Shown: piece by piece, positions 34,669 through 44,192 of the stretch
How positions within the stretch are numbered: the first letter of the stretch is position 1
Layout: every line of letters starts with the position of its first letter
Assembly (NCBI RefSeq): GCF_000336775.1
Contig: NZ_AOLJ01000015.1
Location: forward strand, 140,080 to 204,079
DNA length: 64,000 nucleotides
Reading direction: 5' to 3'
Origin: Haloferax gibbonsii ATCC 33959
GTDB taxonomy: Archaea > Halobacteriota > Halobacteria > Halobacteriales > Haloferacaceae
Program-made: the position numbers and the translations under genes
Notes under the pieces: generated by a model
What the model was told of the DNA's origin: nothing
Databases searched by the model: none
Seen by the model: the letters and a program-made list of their open reading frames with translations, nothing else

Positions 34669-35520
34669 ATGAGAACCCGCATTCGACGCTGGCAGGTCGT
34701 CGCGACGAGTGGCGTCGGCGTCCTGTCGGTCGTCGCGTCCCTCCTCGGACTGTTCCGGCCCGGACACTATCTCGACGCCCCGGCGTTCCGCCCACAGCTG
34801 TTCGCACAGGACGTGACGATGCTCGTGGTCGGTGTCCCCGCCTTGGCAATCGGCCTCTGGTTTACCGTTCAGGGGTCGCACCGCGGCCGGTTCGTCTGGC
34901 TCGGTGCGCTCGCCTACATGACCTACATGTGGGCGTCGATAGGCCTGCAAGTCGCGTTCAACCAGTTCTTCCTCGGGTACGTCGCCCTGTTTTGTCTCTC
35001 GGTTTTCACTTTCGTCGGCGGCGTCGTGACGACGGACGCCGACGAGGTGGCCGAAACGCTCGTCGGCGACCTCCCGAAACGACTCTACGCCGGGTTCTTG
35101 CTGTTCGTCGCAGCGGGACTGGCGTTCCTGTGGCTCTCCGAACTCGTCCCGGCGACCCTCGCGGGGACGACGCCGCGTCTCGTCGAGGAGGTCGGCCCAC
35201 AGGCCATGGCGTCTCACTTCATCGACCTCAGCATCGTCGTTCCCGCCCTCGGACTGTCCAGCCTCTGGCTCTGGCAGGGTCGTCCGTGGGGGTACGTCCT
35301 CGCCGGCGTCGGCGTCGTGTTCGGTGCGGTCCTCGCACCGACGCTCACGCTCGGGACGTTCCTCCTCGCCACCGGCGGTGCTGTCACCGTTTCGTTCGTC
35401 TCTCTCGCGTTCACCGTGGTTCCCGCGCTCGTCGCCGCGGCGCTCGCTGTCACGTACGTGACCGCGCTCCCCAGTAACTCGGGGAGCGAGGGCGTCGGAG
35501 AGGTCGGAGGAAGAGCCTGA
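34669..35520 (+). CDS. integral membrane protein of unknown function
   Basis: 283 residues with about eight hydrophobic segments spread over the whole length, beginning R-T-R-I-R-R-W before the first helix (inside-positive). GTG (34666) and TTG (34663) lie in frame just before the ATG used here. Conserved-looking features include FRPGHYLDAP near 25 and HFIDLSIVVPALGLSSLWLW near 183. I cannot assign a family. The C-terminal tail is short and polar. It stands alone between the nitroreductase and the convergent KaiC-like gene. Confidence 0.7.
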   Translation: MRTRIRRWQVVATSGVGVLSVVASLLGLFRPGHYLDAPAFRPQLFAQDVTMLVVGVPALAIGLWFTVQGSHRGRFVWLGALAYMTYMWASIGLQVAFNQFFLGYVALFCLSVFTFVGGVVTTDADEVAETLVGDLPKRLYAGFLLFVAAGLAFLWLSELVPATLAGTTPRLVEEVGPQAMASHFIDLSIVVPALGLSSLWLWQGRPWGYVLAGVGVVFGAVLAPTLTLGTFLLATGGAVTVSFVSLAFTVVPALVAAALAVTYVTALPSNSGSEGVGEVGGRA

Positions 35521-35529
35521 ATGCGTTCC

Positions 35530-35547
35530 CCGCGAGCAGGCTCGCGG
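35530..35547. terminator. 18-nt palindrome in a convergent gap
   Basis: CCGCGAGC-AG-GCTCGCGG is a perfect 8-bp inverted repeat with a 2-nt centre, 10 nt after the stop of the membrane-protein gene and about 70 nt beyond the end of the convergent KaiC-like gene. It probably acts as a transcript 3'-end hairpin. There is no T-run beside it, so termination is uncertain. Confidence 0.4.
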
Positions 35548-35615
35548 AAAGCCAGTTGGTGAGCGGGGACACGGCTCGAAACGAGGCTCGCTGGGCGACC
35601 TCAACGAGGCGGGTT

Positions 35616-36737
35616 CTAGAAAATATTCGCCTGCTGGTAGACGCTGATACCCTCGTTCGTGAGTTCGTAGGGCTTGGTCTCGCGGGAGTGGTTGGCGTCG
35701 CGTATCTTCTGAATTTCGATTGCGAGCCGCGTCTCGCGGAAGTCGTCGTTTCGGACGTACTGGAGAACGAACACGGCGTCAGAGAGGTACTCGACGATAC
35801 CGTGTCTGGAGACGTAGGGGTTGGACTGGTCCGCCTCGGAGGTGAGCATCGTCGTCACGCCCGCGTCCTTCAGCGACCGCGTGAAGTTGAACACCTCGCT
35901 GCGGCGCTTCGAGGGGTGGTCGTACATCATCTCCAAAAGCGAGACGGAGTCGAGGACGAGCCGGTCGGCACCGAACTCCTCGACCAGCCGCGGGAGGTCG
36001 TTTCGGATGCTCGACAGGCTGTTCGCCATCTCCACGGGGTCGAGGTCCACGACGGCCAGTCGACCCTCGGACTCGTGTTTCGAAAAGTCCCACCCCTTCT
36101 CGTCGGCGGTGTCGAGGATGCGCTCGCGGCTCTCTTCGAGCGTGATGTAGACGCCGCTGTCGCCGTCTTCGAGCGCCTTCCGGAGGAACTGTAGGCCGAA
36201 CGTCGTCTTGCCGGTCCCGGCGCTCCCGATTGTGACCATGAGCGACCGCTCCGGGACGCCGCCGAGAATCATGTCGTCGAGGCCCTCGATGCCGATGTCG
36301 ATGCGGTCGATGTCGGAATCGAGCTCCTCGTCGTCGAACGACGGCGGCTCCGACTCCCCCGGACCGGGGCCGAATCCGAACTCGTCGCCGGACTGCTCGC
36401 CGCCGAGGCCGCCGCCCGCGTCGGGCATCGGCGCGTTCTCGAACGCCGTGGCGAAGTCGGTCGAAAACGGGTCGTCGTCACCGTCGAAGGGGGCGTCATC
36501 GCCGTCAAGTGGGTCGCCGTCCTCGAACGACAGAGGCTCTCCGACGCCGCCGGTCCCGTTCTCGGGGGTGTCTTCCGACGGCTCGTCCGCGGGGTTCGCG
36601 ACCGCATCGCTCCCGGGAGACCCGTCGGTCTCGCCGTCGTCGCGCTGCTCGCTTTCGTCCGGGTCCGCGTCGTCTGCGTCGGTCTCGCCGTCGTCGCGCT
36701 CGCGGAGTGCCCGCTCGAACCAGTCGTCGTCACTCAC
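35616..36737 (-). CDS. KaiC-like RecA-superfamily ATPase
   Basis: 373 residues if started at the GTG preceding S-D-D-D-W-F; GTGs three and four codons upstream are equally possible. Residues 1-145 are an extremely acidic, Asp/Glu/Pro/Gly-rich region. The KaiC core follows: GIEGLDDMILGGVPERS, Walker A G-S-A-G-T-G-K-T-T, Walker B RLVLDSVSLLEMM and the C-terminal RETKPYELTNEGISVYQ. This is a single-domain KaiC relative, the group that includes the archaellum protein ArlH and GvpD-like regulators. No archaellum genes are nearby, so a signalling or regulatory role is more likely. Confidence 0.8.
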   Translation of the reverse strand: MSDDDWFERALRERDDGETDADDADPDESEQRDDGETDGSPGSDAVANPADEPSEDTPENGTGGVGEPLSFEDGDPLDGDDAPFDGDDDPFSTDFATAFENAPMPDAGGGLGGEQSGDEFGFGPGPGESEPPSFDDEELDSDIDRIDIGIEGLDDMILGGVPERSLMVTIGSAGTGKTTFGLQFLRKALEDGDSGVYITLEESRERILDTADEKGWDFSKHESEGRLAVVDLDPVEMANSLSSIRNDLPRLVEEFGADRLVLDSVSLLEMMYDHPSKRRSEVFNFTRSLKDAGVTTMLTSEADQSNPYVSRHGIVEYLSDAVFVLQYVRNDDFRETRLAIEIQKIRDANHSRETKPYELTNEGISVYQQANIF

Positions 36738-36912
36738 GGGAGCCACCACCGAACGACAGCGCGGCCGGCGTCCGTGCCTGCCATCACCTCAAGGTAGGCA
36801 GGCGTCGTGATGAACGTTTCCCGTGCGCGGAGCTACCGCGCGGCGTCGAGCAGGAGACGGGGGCGGGCGACGTGACGGTGGGCTTTTGCCCGGGGACGCC
36901 AAACCGCGGGGC

Positions 36913-37734
36913 ATGAAGGTCGGCATCGTCGCACAGAAGGGCAACAGCCGGGCCGCGTACCTCGCCGCGGACGCGAGCGAGGCGCTCGCCGAGGTCGACG
37001 CCGAGGCGGTCGTCGACGCGGCGACCGCCGAGGAGTTGGGCGTCGAGGGCGTCCCCGTCGAGTCGCTCGACGACTGCGACCTCGTGGTGAGCATCGGCGG
37101 CGACGGAACGTTTCTCTACGCCGCCCGCGGTGCCGACGGCGTCCCCATCCTCGGCGTCAACCTCGGCGAGGTCGGCTTCCTGAACGCGGTCTCGCCCGAC
37201 GACGCCATCGACGAGGTGTTGGCCGAGGTCGCCGCGTTCCGCGAGGGGAGCCAGTCGATTCGGGAGGTCCCCCGCATCGTCGCCAGCGGCGACGGCTGGG
37301 AGATGGACCCGTCGATGAACGAGGTCGTCGTCCACGGGCCGCGCCGGGGTCACGGCGGCGGCGCGGACTTGGAAGTCCGCGTGAACGGCTCCGTGTACTC
37401 CGGCGGCCACGCCGACGGCGTGCTCGTCACGACGCCCGCGGGGAGCTCCGCCTACAACCTCAGCGAGGGCGGCCCGCTCGTCCACCCCGGCGTCGAGGGA
37501 CTCGTCGTCACCGAGATGGCCGCCGCCGAGGGGATGCCGCCGCTCGTCGTCCCGCTCGATGCGGCCGTGACCGTCAGCGTCACCGACGCGGCGTCGGCGG
37601 TCGTCGTCGGCGACGGGCGGACCCGGCGGACGGTGTCGCCGCCGACGGAGATACGTATCGAGCGGTCCGACTCGCCGGTTCGACTCGCCGGTCCGACCTC
37701 AGACTTCTTCGAAGCGCTCGGAAAACTCGACTGA
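36913..37734 (+). CDS. nadK: NAD kinase
   Basis: 273 residues. The nucleotide-binding motif is VVSIGGDGTFLYAAR (about 56-70) with the GGDGT signature, and the NE/D motif follows as PSMNEVVVHG. A glycine-rich segment TTPAGSSAYNLSEGGP (about 176-191) completes the fold. NAD kinase makes NADP from NAD and ATP or polyphosphate. The start MKVGIVAQKG matches family N-termini; a GGCTTTTGCC box about 28-35 nt upstream fits a leaderless message. It is divergent from the KaiC-like gene. Confidence 0.92.
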   Translation: MKVGIVAQKGNSRAAYLAADASEALAEVDAEAVVDAATAEELGVEGVPVESLDDCDLVVSIGGDGTFLYAARGADGVPILGVNLGEVGFLNAVSPDDAIDEVLAEVAAFREGSQSIREVPRIVASGDGWEMDPSMNEVVVHGPRRGHGGGADLEVRVNGSVYSGGHADGVLVTTPAGSSAYNLSEGGPLVHPGVEGLVVTEMAAAEGMPPLVVPLDAAVTVSVTDAASAVVVGDGRTRRTVSPPTEIRIERSDSPVRLAGPTSDFFEALGKLD

Positions 37735-37752
37735 GCGCGCCGCCGCGGTCGG

Positions 37753-38505
37753 CTACTCCGCGAGTTCTCGTTCGCCCTCGTCGCCCGACGCCTCGGCGCG
37801 GGGGAGCGGCGTCCAGTCGATGTCGACCACGTTGTCCGGCCGGCCGCGGAGTCCGGGTCGGGAGACGACCTCGAACGTCCGGTTTTCGGTCTCGCGGGTG
37901 AAAAGCGAGTGCGCGAGGACGTTCGCCACGTCAGCGCGCGGGACGCTCCCGCAGACCGAGTCGCCGCCCTCGCCGACGACCACGTCGGCGGTCGCGGGGG
38001 CGTCGGTGAGCGCGCCGGGCCTGATAATCGTGTGGTCGAGCGGCGCGTCTCGAAGCCGCGTCTCGCTTCGTTCCTTCGCCGAGAGGACGCCCGACGCGGT
38101 GAGAATCGCGCGGAGCGACAGCGGGAGTCCGCCCTTCGAGTCGCCGACGCCGATAGAAGACATGAGAACGAACCGCTGCGCGCCGGAGGCGGTCGCGGCG
38201 TCCACGAGGTTCTCGACGCCCGCGCCGTCGACGAGGTCGCCGCGGATTGCGTCGAATCCCGCCGAGACGCCGACCGCGGAGACGACGGCGTCGGCGTCGA
38301 GGACCGCCCGCCGGGCGTCGTCGGGGTCGAGGAGGTCGCCGACGGCGACCTCGTCCGCACCGCGCGCTCGGAGGTCGGATTCGGCGTCGGCGTCGCGGGT
38401 CAGCGCCCTGACGACGAGAGGCGTGTCCGCCAACGCGTCGAGGACGTGTCGGCCCGTCCGACCCGTCGCACCGGCGAGGAGGACGCGACCGCGATTGCGT
38501 GCCAT
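37753..38505 (-). CDS. atypical SDR / NAD(P)-binding protein
   Basis: 250 residues, an NmrA/atypical short-chain dehydrogenase. The cofactor loop is G12-A-T-G15-R-T-G18, and an Arg-rich strand (ALTRDADAE) after it suggests NADP preference. VLMSSIGVGD near 133 and HTIIRPGALTD near 175 are the usual later motifs. The catalytic YxxxK is not evident, so it may bind cofactor without classic SDR activity. A GGTTATTGAG box about 25-31 nt upstream supports the start. It is 146 bp downstream of carB on the same strand, but has its own promoter. Confidence 0.82.
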   Translation of the reverse strand: MARNRGRVLLAGATGRTGRHVLDALADTPLVVRALTRDADAESDLRARGADEVAVGDLLDPDDARRAVLDADAVVSAVGVSAGFDAIRGDLVDGAGVENLVDAATASGAQRFVLMSSIGVGDSKGGLPLSLRAILTASGVLSAKERSETRLRDAPLDHTIIRPGALTDAPATADVVVGEGGDSVCGSVPRADVANVLAHSLFTRETENRTFEVVSRPGLRGRPDNVVDIDWTPLPRAEASGDEGERELAE

Positions 38506-38651
38506 ACCCGCGCATGGGTGCGGGGCTCAATAACCTTCGGGAACGCGTCAAAAGTCCGGGGCGGCGGCGGTCGCCGGCCGGGAGAACAGACGAGGCGAGT
38601 CGGTGAGAAATCGAGGAATCGAGTCGGGGGTTCGCGTGCGTTATCGGCTCG

Positions 38652-41600
38652 TTACTGACCCCAGTTGGCGACGACGCGCGGGCGCTCGCCGACCGGGAGC
38701 ACGTCGATGTCCTCGTCGGCCGCGCCGCGCGCTTCGAGGGCCGCCTTCGCGGAGGCGTACGTCGAGAAGTAGCTGACCTCCTCTTCGACGCAGTCGATGA
38801 GCGTCTCGCGGTCGCGGGAGACGACGAAGTCGAAGTTGTCCTCGCGGAGCATCGTGAGGAAGTCGTCGACGTCCTCGGGCGTGAGCACCTCGTAGTACTC
38901 GCCGAAGGCGTCGAGCAGTTCCTGTCCGGCCTCGCTGTCGGCGTCGGGGAACTCGGGGTCCGCGAGGTCCACGTAGATGGTGCCGTCGGCCGGAATCGGG
39001 TCGTTAGCGGCCGACTGGGCCTTCTCGTAGGCCTTCCCGAACGAGGTCGCGGTTCCCATGACCTCGCCCGTGGACTTCATCTCCGGGCCGAGACGCGGGT
39101 CCGAACCCGGCAGGCGGTCGAACGGGAGGACGACCTCCTTGACCGACACCTGCTCGGGAATCTGCTCGCTCACGTCGAGGTCGGCAAGCGAGTTGCCGGC
39201 CATGACCTTCGCCGCGAGCTTGGCGATCGGGACGCCCGTCGCCTTCGAGACGAACGGGACGGTGCGCGAGGAACGCGGGTTGGCTTCGAGGACGTACACG
39301 TCGTTCGCACCCTCGTCGTTCTGCTTGACCGCGAGCTGGACGTTCATCAGGCCGACCGTGTCGAGGGCGCTGGCGATGTCCTCCGTGACCTCGCGGACGC
39401 GGGCCATCGTCTCGTCGTCGAGCGAGCGCGGCGGAATCATACAGGCGGAGTCGCCGGAGTGGACGCCGGCGGCCTCGACGTGTTCCATCACGCCGCCGAT
39501 GAGGACGTTCTCGCCGTCGGAGACGGCGTCGACGTCGAGTTCGACGCCGTCGGCGAGGAACTCGTCGATGAGGATGGGCTTGTCGGGGGAGACGCGAACT
39601 GCCTCCTCGATGTACTCCTTGAGCTCCGCGTCGGAGTGGACGATTTCCATCGCGCGGCCGCCGAGGACGTACGACGGGCGGACCAACACGGGGTAACCGA
39701 GGTCGTTGGCGAGGTCGAGCGCCTCTGTTTCGCTGGTCGCGGAGCCGCCTTCGGGCTGGAGGATACCGAGGTCGTCCATCAGCCGGTTGAAGCGGTCGCG
39801 GTCCTCGGCGAGGTCCATCGCGTCGATGGTCGTGCCGAGAATCTCGCAGTCGACGCCGCGGCGGTCGAGTTCGGATTCGAGCGGGTGGCCGATGTTGACC
39901 GAGGTCTGCCCGCCGAACTGGAGCATGACGCCGTCGGCGTCGATGGCCTCGATGACGTCGGCGACCTCTTCTGCCGTGATGGGCTCGAAGAAGAGGCCGT
40001 CGGAGGTGTCGTAGTCCGTCGACACCGTCTCGGGGTTGTTGTTGACGACGTGCGCGTCGATGCCCATGTCGCGGAGCGCCTGCACCGCGTGGACCGAGCA
40101 GTAGTCGAACTCGACTCCCTGCCCGATGCGGATGGGACCGCCGCCGACGACGACGACGCTCTCCATGTCGCGGTCGACGCGGAGTTCGTTACCGGCCGAG
40201 TCGCCCTCGAAGGGGCCGCGGAAGAACTCCGGTTTGCGCGCGGAGTAGTAGTACGGCGTCTGCGCGGCGAACTCGCCGGCGCAGGTGTCTACCTGCTTGT
40301 AGGTGCGGCCGGGGACGTTCTGTTCGACCTCGCCGACGCTCGTGCCGGTCGCCGCGGCGATGCTGGCGTTGGTGTGGCCGGCGGAGGCGGCGGCGGCGAA
40401 GTCGCCCTCGGAGGCGGCCTCGACCGCCTCGACGACGCGGCCGAAGCGCTCGACGTACCACTCGTGGATGTCGGTCAGTTCGACCACGTCCTCCGTGGTG
40501 TAGCCGCGTTCGAACGCCTCGAAGATGGCGTACGGGCGGTCGGGGGTCGGCGTTTCGAGGTACTCGGCTTCGAGTTCCTCGTCGGACACCTCGTCCCAGT
40601 CGGCGGCGGGGTCGTACTCGGACGAGCGGAGCGCCTTCAGAAGCGACTCCTCGAAGGTGCGCCCGATGGACATCGCCTCGCCGGTGGACTTCATGGCCGT
40701 CGAGAGCTCGAAGTCCACGTCGGTGAACTTGTCCTTGGGCCACCGCGGGACCTTCGTGACCACGTAGTCGATTGCGGGCTCGAAGGCGGCGGTGGTCTCG
40801 CCGGTGATTTCGTTGGTAATCTCGTGGAGGCGCTTGCCGAGGGCGACCTTCGCCGTGACGCGGGCGATGGGGTAGCCGGTCGCCTTCGAGGCGAGCGCGG
40901 AGGAGCGCGAGACGCGCGGGTTCACCTCGACGACGCGGTACTCGCCGCCGGGGGTGCCGTCGTCGTGCCACGCGAACTGGATGTTACAGCCGCCCTGGAT
41001 ACCGAGTTCGCGGATGACGCCGAGCGCGGCGTCGCGCATCTCCTGGTGACCCTCGTCGGGGATGACCTGCGAGGGCGTGACGACCGTGGACTCGCCGGTG
41101 TGAATCCCCATCGGGTCGATGTTCTCCATGTTGCAGATGATGATACACGAGTCGTCGGCGTCGCGCATCACCTCGTATTCGAGTTCGACCCACCCGGAGA
41201 TGGACTCCGTGATGAGCACCTCGCTGTTGCGCGAGAGGCGAAGTCCCTTGCGGACGCGGGAGACGAGTTCGTCCATCTCGTGGACGACGCCGGAGCCGGA
41301 GCCGCCGAGCGTGTAGGTCGTCCGCGAGATGACCGGCAGGCCGCCGACGGCGTCGACGGAGGCTTCCACGCGCTCTTCGAGGGCCTCCTCGGTGATGTTC
41401 TCGACCGCCTCGTCTTCCTCCAGCGAGATGGTCGTCGACTTCGGGACGGGCTGACCGATTTTCTCCATGCGCTGGCGGAAGAGGTCGCGGTCCTCCGTCG
41501 CGTAGATGGTGTCGAGCGGCGTGCCCATGATGTCCACGTCGAACTCCTCTAAGACGCCTTCCTCTGCGAGTTCGGCCGTGACGTTGAGTCCGGTCTGACC

Positions 41601-41900
41601 GCCCAGTCCGGCGATGACGCCGTCGGGGCGCTCGCGTTCGATAATCTCGGAGATGGCCTCGGTCGTGATGGGTTCGATGTAGACCTTGTCGGCCATCTCG
41701 GGGTCGGTCATGATGGTCGCGGGGTTCGAGTTGACGAGGACAACTCGCGCGCCTTCCTCTCGGAGCGCGCGGCAGGCCTGCGCGCCGGAGTAGTCGAATT
41801 CCGCCGCCTGTCCAATCTGGATTGGGCCGCTTCCGATGAGCAAAATCGTCCGGTCCTCTGTACCTTGCTGAGGTCCGGTCGAGGTGTCCTCGTCAGTCAT
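38652..41900 (-). CDS. carB: carbamoyl-phosphate synthase large subunit
   Basis: 1082 residues, full-length CarB. Two homologous ATP-grasp halves are present (about 1-400 and 550-935), each opening with the GSGPIRIGQ/GGGPIRIGQ-type phosphate loop. An oligomerisation domain lies between them, and a C-terminal MGS-like allosteric domain (about 940-1082) follows. The enzyme makes carbamoyl phosphate for arginine and pyrimidine synthesis using ammonia from CarA. carA is not beside it in this window, unlike most bacteria. A CTTATTA box about 25-32 nt before the ATG indicates a leaderless transcript. Confidence 0.95.
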   Translation of the reverse strand: MTDEDTSTGPQQGTEDRTILLIGSGPIQIGQAAEFDYSGAQACRALREEGARVVLVNSNPATIMTDPEMADKVYIEPITTEAISEIIERERPDGVIAGLGGQTGLNVTAELAEEGVLEEFDVDIMGTPLDTIYATEDRDLFRQRMEKIGQPVPKSTTISLEEDEAVENITEEALEERVEASVDAVGGLPVISRTTYTLGGSGSGVVHEMDELVSRVRKGLRLSRNSEVLITESISGWVELEYEVMRDADDSCIIICNMENIDPMGIHTGESTVVTPSQVIPDEGHQEMRDAALGVIRELGIQGGCNIQFAWHDDGTPGGEYRVVEVNPRVSRSSALASKATGYPIARVTAKVALGKRLHEITNEITGETTAAFEPAIDYVVTKVPRWPKDKFTDVDFELSTAMKSTGEAMSIGRTFEESLLKALRSSEYDPAADWDEVSDEELEAEYLETPTPDRPYAIFEAFERGYTTEDVVELTDIHEWYVERFGRVVEAVEAASEGDFAAAASAGHTNASIAAATGTSVGEVEQNVPGRTYKQVDTCAGEFAAQTPYYYSARKPEFFRGPFEGDSAGNELRVDRDMESVVVVGGGPIRIGQGVEFDYCSVHAVQALRDMGIDAHVVNNNPETVSTDYDTSDGLFFEPITAEEVADVIEAIDADGVMLQFGGQTSVNIGHPLESELDRRGVDCEILGTTIDAMDLAEDRDRFNRLMDDLGILQPEGGSATSETEALDLANDLGYPVLVRPSYVLGGRAMEIVHSDAELKEYIEEAVRVSPDKPILIDEFLADGVELDVDAVSDGENVLIGGVMEHVEAAGVHSGDSACMIPPRSLDDETMARVREVTEDIASALDTVGLMNVQLAVKQNDEGANDVYVLEANPRSSRTVPFVSKATGVPIAKLAAKVMAGNSLADLDVSEQIPEQVSVKEVVLPFDRLPGSDPRLGPEMKSTGEVMGTATSFGKAYEKAQSAANDPIPADGTIYVDLADPEFPDADSEAGQELLDAFGEYYEVLTPEDVDDFLTMLREDNFDFVVSRDRETLIDCVEEEVSYFSTYASAKAALEARGAADEDIDVLPVGERPRVVANWGQ

Positions 41901-42044
41901 CGTCGGAATCCAATCCGCACATCGTAATAAGTCCGGCGAAAAATTACGAGGTCCGAAACTCGATTGCGAATTTCGAAAATGTTGCCGAACGCCGCTGTCG
42001 CGGCCGGGGAAGGCTTTTGACGGGTATCCGAGTACCGGCTACGC

Positions 42045-43067
42045 ATGCCCGCGGTATTCACGACGCCGCCGCCGCTCGACTCCGGGAGCCGGGTCGCGGT
42101 CGTCGCGCCGTCGCGCCCCATCGACGAACCGCACTTGGACCGCGCGTGCGCGCGTCTCCGCGACGTGTTCTCGCTCGACCCCGTCGTCTTCGAGTCCGCC
42201 CGCCGCGACTGGGAGTGGCTCCGGGACAACCCGGCGGCGCGCGCGGAGGACGTGATGGAGGCCTTCGAGGACCCGTCGATACGCGGCGTCATCGCCGTCA
42301 CCGGCGGCGACGACCAGCTTCGAATCCTCCCGCACCTCGACCCTGCGCGGCTGACCGCGTCGCCGACGCGCTTCTTCGGCTTCAGCGACAACGACAACCT
42401 CCGGCTGTTCCTCTGGACCCACGGCGTCGTGAGCTACGGCGCGACGCTCCACCCGACGCTCACCGTCGACCCCGAGCTACACCCGTACGTCGAGAGATAC
42501 CTCCGCCGGGCGTTCTTCGAGCGCTCCATCGGCGTCGTCGAACCCGCCCCGGAGTGGACCGACGACTGGTTCGACTTCGACACCGAAGAACCGAGAGAGT
42601 GGCACGACAATCCGGGTCGGACGTGGCGTGGCGACGAACGCGTGACCGGGCGACTCTGGGGCGGCAGCTTCAGCATCTTGAAGTGGCACCTCCAGACCGA
42701 CCGCTACCTCCCAGACCCCGAGGAACTCGACGGGGCGGTGCTCGCGCTCGAAACCTCGGAGGACGTGCCGCTCCCACGGGAGGTCCGGTACACCCTGCGG
42801 TCGATGGGCGAACGCGGGCTGTTAGCGCGGTTCGACGGGCTCGTGGTGGGTCGCCCGCGGACGTACTCGCCCGGACTGGAGTGGGAGCCGCCGGCAGACT
42901 ACGGCGCGCAGCTCCGCGCGGAGGTGCTGTCGGTCCTCGACGCGTACAACCCCGACGCGACGGCGGTGTTCGACGTGGAGTTCGGCCACGCCGACCCGAC
43001 GGTTCCGCTTCCGCTCGGCGCGAAGGCGACCCTCGACCCGACGGTGGAGCGGCTTCGAATCGATTGA
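42045..43067 (+). CDS. S66 family serine peptidase (LD-carboxypeptidase/MccF-like)
   Basis: 340 residues. The nucleophile elbow is F-F-G-F-S-D with S114; VTGGDDQLRILPHL lies just before it. A Glu-containing GRLWGGSFSILKW and a terminal GHADPTVPLPLGA carrying the likely catalytic His complete the Ser-Glu-His arrangement of S66 enzymes. In bacteria these trim murein peptides or cleave microcin C; archaea have no murein, so a MccF-like detoxifying role or another amide substrate is more plausible. The start is supported by GCTTTTG about 27-34 nt upstream. It is divergent from carB. Confidence 0.85.
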   Translation: MPAVFTTPPPLDSGSRVAVVAPSRPIDEPHLDRACARLRDVFSLDPVVFESARRDWEWLRDNPAARAEDVMEAFEDPSIRGVIAVTGGDDQLRILPHLDPARLTASPTRFFGFSDNDNLRLFLWTHGVVSYGATLHPTLTVDPELHPYVERYLRRAFFERSIGVVEPAPEWTDDWFDFDTEEPREWHDNPGRTWRGDERVTGRLWGGSFSILKWHLQTDRYLPDPEELDGAVLALETSEDVPLPREVRYTLRSMGERGLLARFDGLVVGRPRTYSPGLEWEPPADYGAQLRAEVLSVLDAYNPDATAVFDVEFGHADPTVPLPLGAKATLDPTVERLRID

Positions 43068-43090
43068 AAAGCGGGCGCTCGGCCCGCGCG

Positions 43091-43621
43091 CTACATGTAC
43101 GGTTCGGGGTCGAGGTCGCGCTGGGCGCGGTACTGGTCGACGAACTCGCTCACGTCGAACTGGAGCATCTTCGACTCGAACTCCGAGACGACCTCGTCGT
43201 CGTCGGCGTGGCTGACGGCGTGTTCCATCAGTTCCACGACGAGTTCGACGATTATCTCGTGGAGTCTTCGAGAGTCGAAGTCGGTCACCCAGACGATGCC
43301 CGCGCCGAGTTCGCCGTCCTCGGAGACGTCCTCGGAGACGACGGCCTCGGGGAACTCCTCGAGGACGATGCCCATGAGGTGGGCCGTCCCGAACTCGGGC
43401 ATGTCGTCGCTCGTGGTCTCGATGGTCTCCTGGAGGATTTCGACGAGGAACTCCGGGAGAAATCGGTCGGGCGGGTGGACGTCCATGACGACGGCGTGGC
43501 TGTCCCCGCACGGACAGTCGAACTCCCGTTTGCCCAAGTCGAGTTCCCGGACGCGCTTCGTCTCGCCGCAGGGGAGGTCCAAGACGGCCCCGCGGCCGCC
43601 GGGAACGCTCGGTTCAGACAT
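43091..43621 (-). CDS. DUF5815-like haloarchaeal protein
   Basis: 176 residues starting MSEPSVPGGRGAVL. It has Cys residues C18, C36 and C38 (LPCGE and CPCGD) that could bind zinc, followed by the distinctive AVVMDVHPPDRFLPEFLVE and helical acidic segments. It matches what I remember of DUF5815, a haloarchaeal family of unknown function. The longer upstream frame (to 43735) is Arg-rich and not credible. It is convergent with the S66 peptidase gene. Confidence 0.7.
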   Translation of the reverse strand: MSEPSVPGGRGAVLDLPCGETKRVRELDLGKREFDCPCGDSHAVVMDVHPPDRFLPEFLVEILQETIETTSDDMPEFGTAHLMGIVLEEFPEAVVSEDVSEDGELGAGIVWVTDFDSRRLHEIIVELVVELMEHAVSHADDDEVVSEFESKMLQFDVSEFVDQYRAQRDLDPEPYM

Positions 43622-43777
43622 ACCCGTGGGTTGCGGTTCTCTCCGTTTAAACGTCGCGTTCTTCGGAATCGTCGCGAGAGAAAAACGAGACGCCGACCGT
43701 CGGTTGCGGTCGGTCAGTCCGTCGTACTGTCGCAAAAAGCGGCGGTGACCCGGGCCGAAACGCCCGGCGGCGTCCCC

Positions 43778-44029
43778 TCAGCGGCGGCCCGAGACGTAGA
43801 CGATGGGGCCGACAATGAGGAGCGCAATCCCGAGGAACAGGTAGTGAGCCTTGCCCAGCGACACCGGGGTCAGAAGGAAGATGAGCCCGAACACCGTGGT
43901 GTTGATACCGAGGACGTGCCGGGACTTCAGCGGCAGCGTTCCAACCGTCGACAGGATGAACACGAGCAACAGCGCCTGCCCGATGTTGTAGTCGAGCAGG
44001 AAGGTGTCTACGAGCTGAAGGGGAAGCAT
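43778..44029 (-). CDS. small three-helix membrane protein
   Basis: 83 residues with three clear hydrophobic segments (about 15-35, 40-57 and 63-80) and a basic C-terminal SGRR. It begins MLPLQLVDTFLLDY. The composition is convincingly membrane-like, not shadow-like. The function is unknown. It runs in the same direction as the next small membrane-protein gene (44193), 163 bp away. Confidence 0.65.
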   Translation of the reverse strand: MLPLQLVDTFLLDYNIGQALLLVFILSTVGTLPLKSRHVLGINTTVFGLIFLLTPVSLGKAHYLFLGIALLIVGPIVYVSGRR

Positions 44030-44192
44030 TCTTGTTTTCTCGGTCGGTTCGAATCGACTATCAAAGTTCCGTTATTCTCGTTGGAAACCGGCGGTCGGTC
44101 CCCCCGATATTGGGGCGACCGGGCTGTCGGGGCGGTTCCCCCTGGGTCTGCACCGCTGTCGGCGCGGAGCGGCGTCCGGTGGTCGGCGCGCG

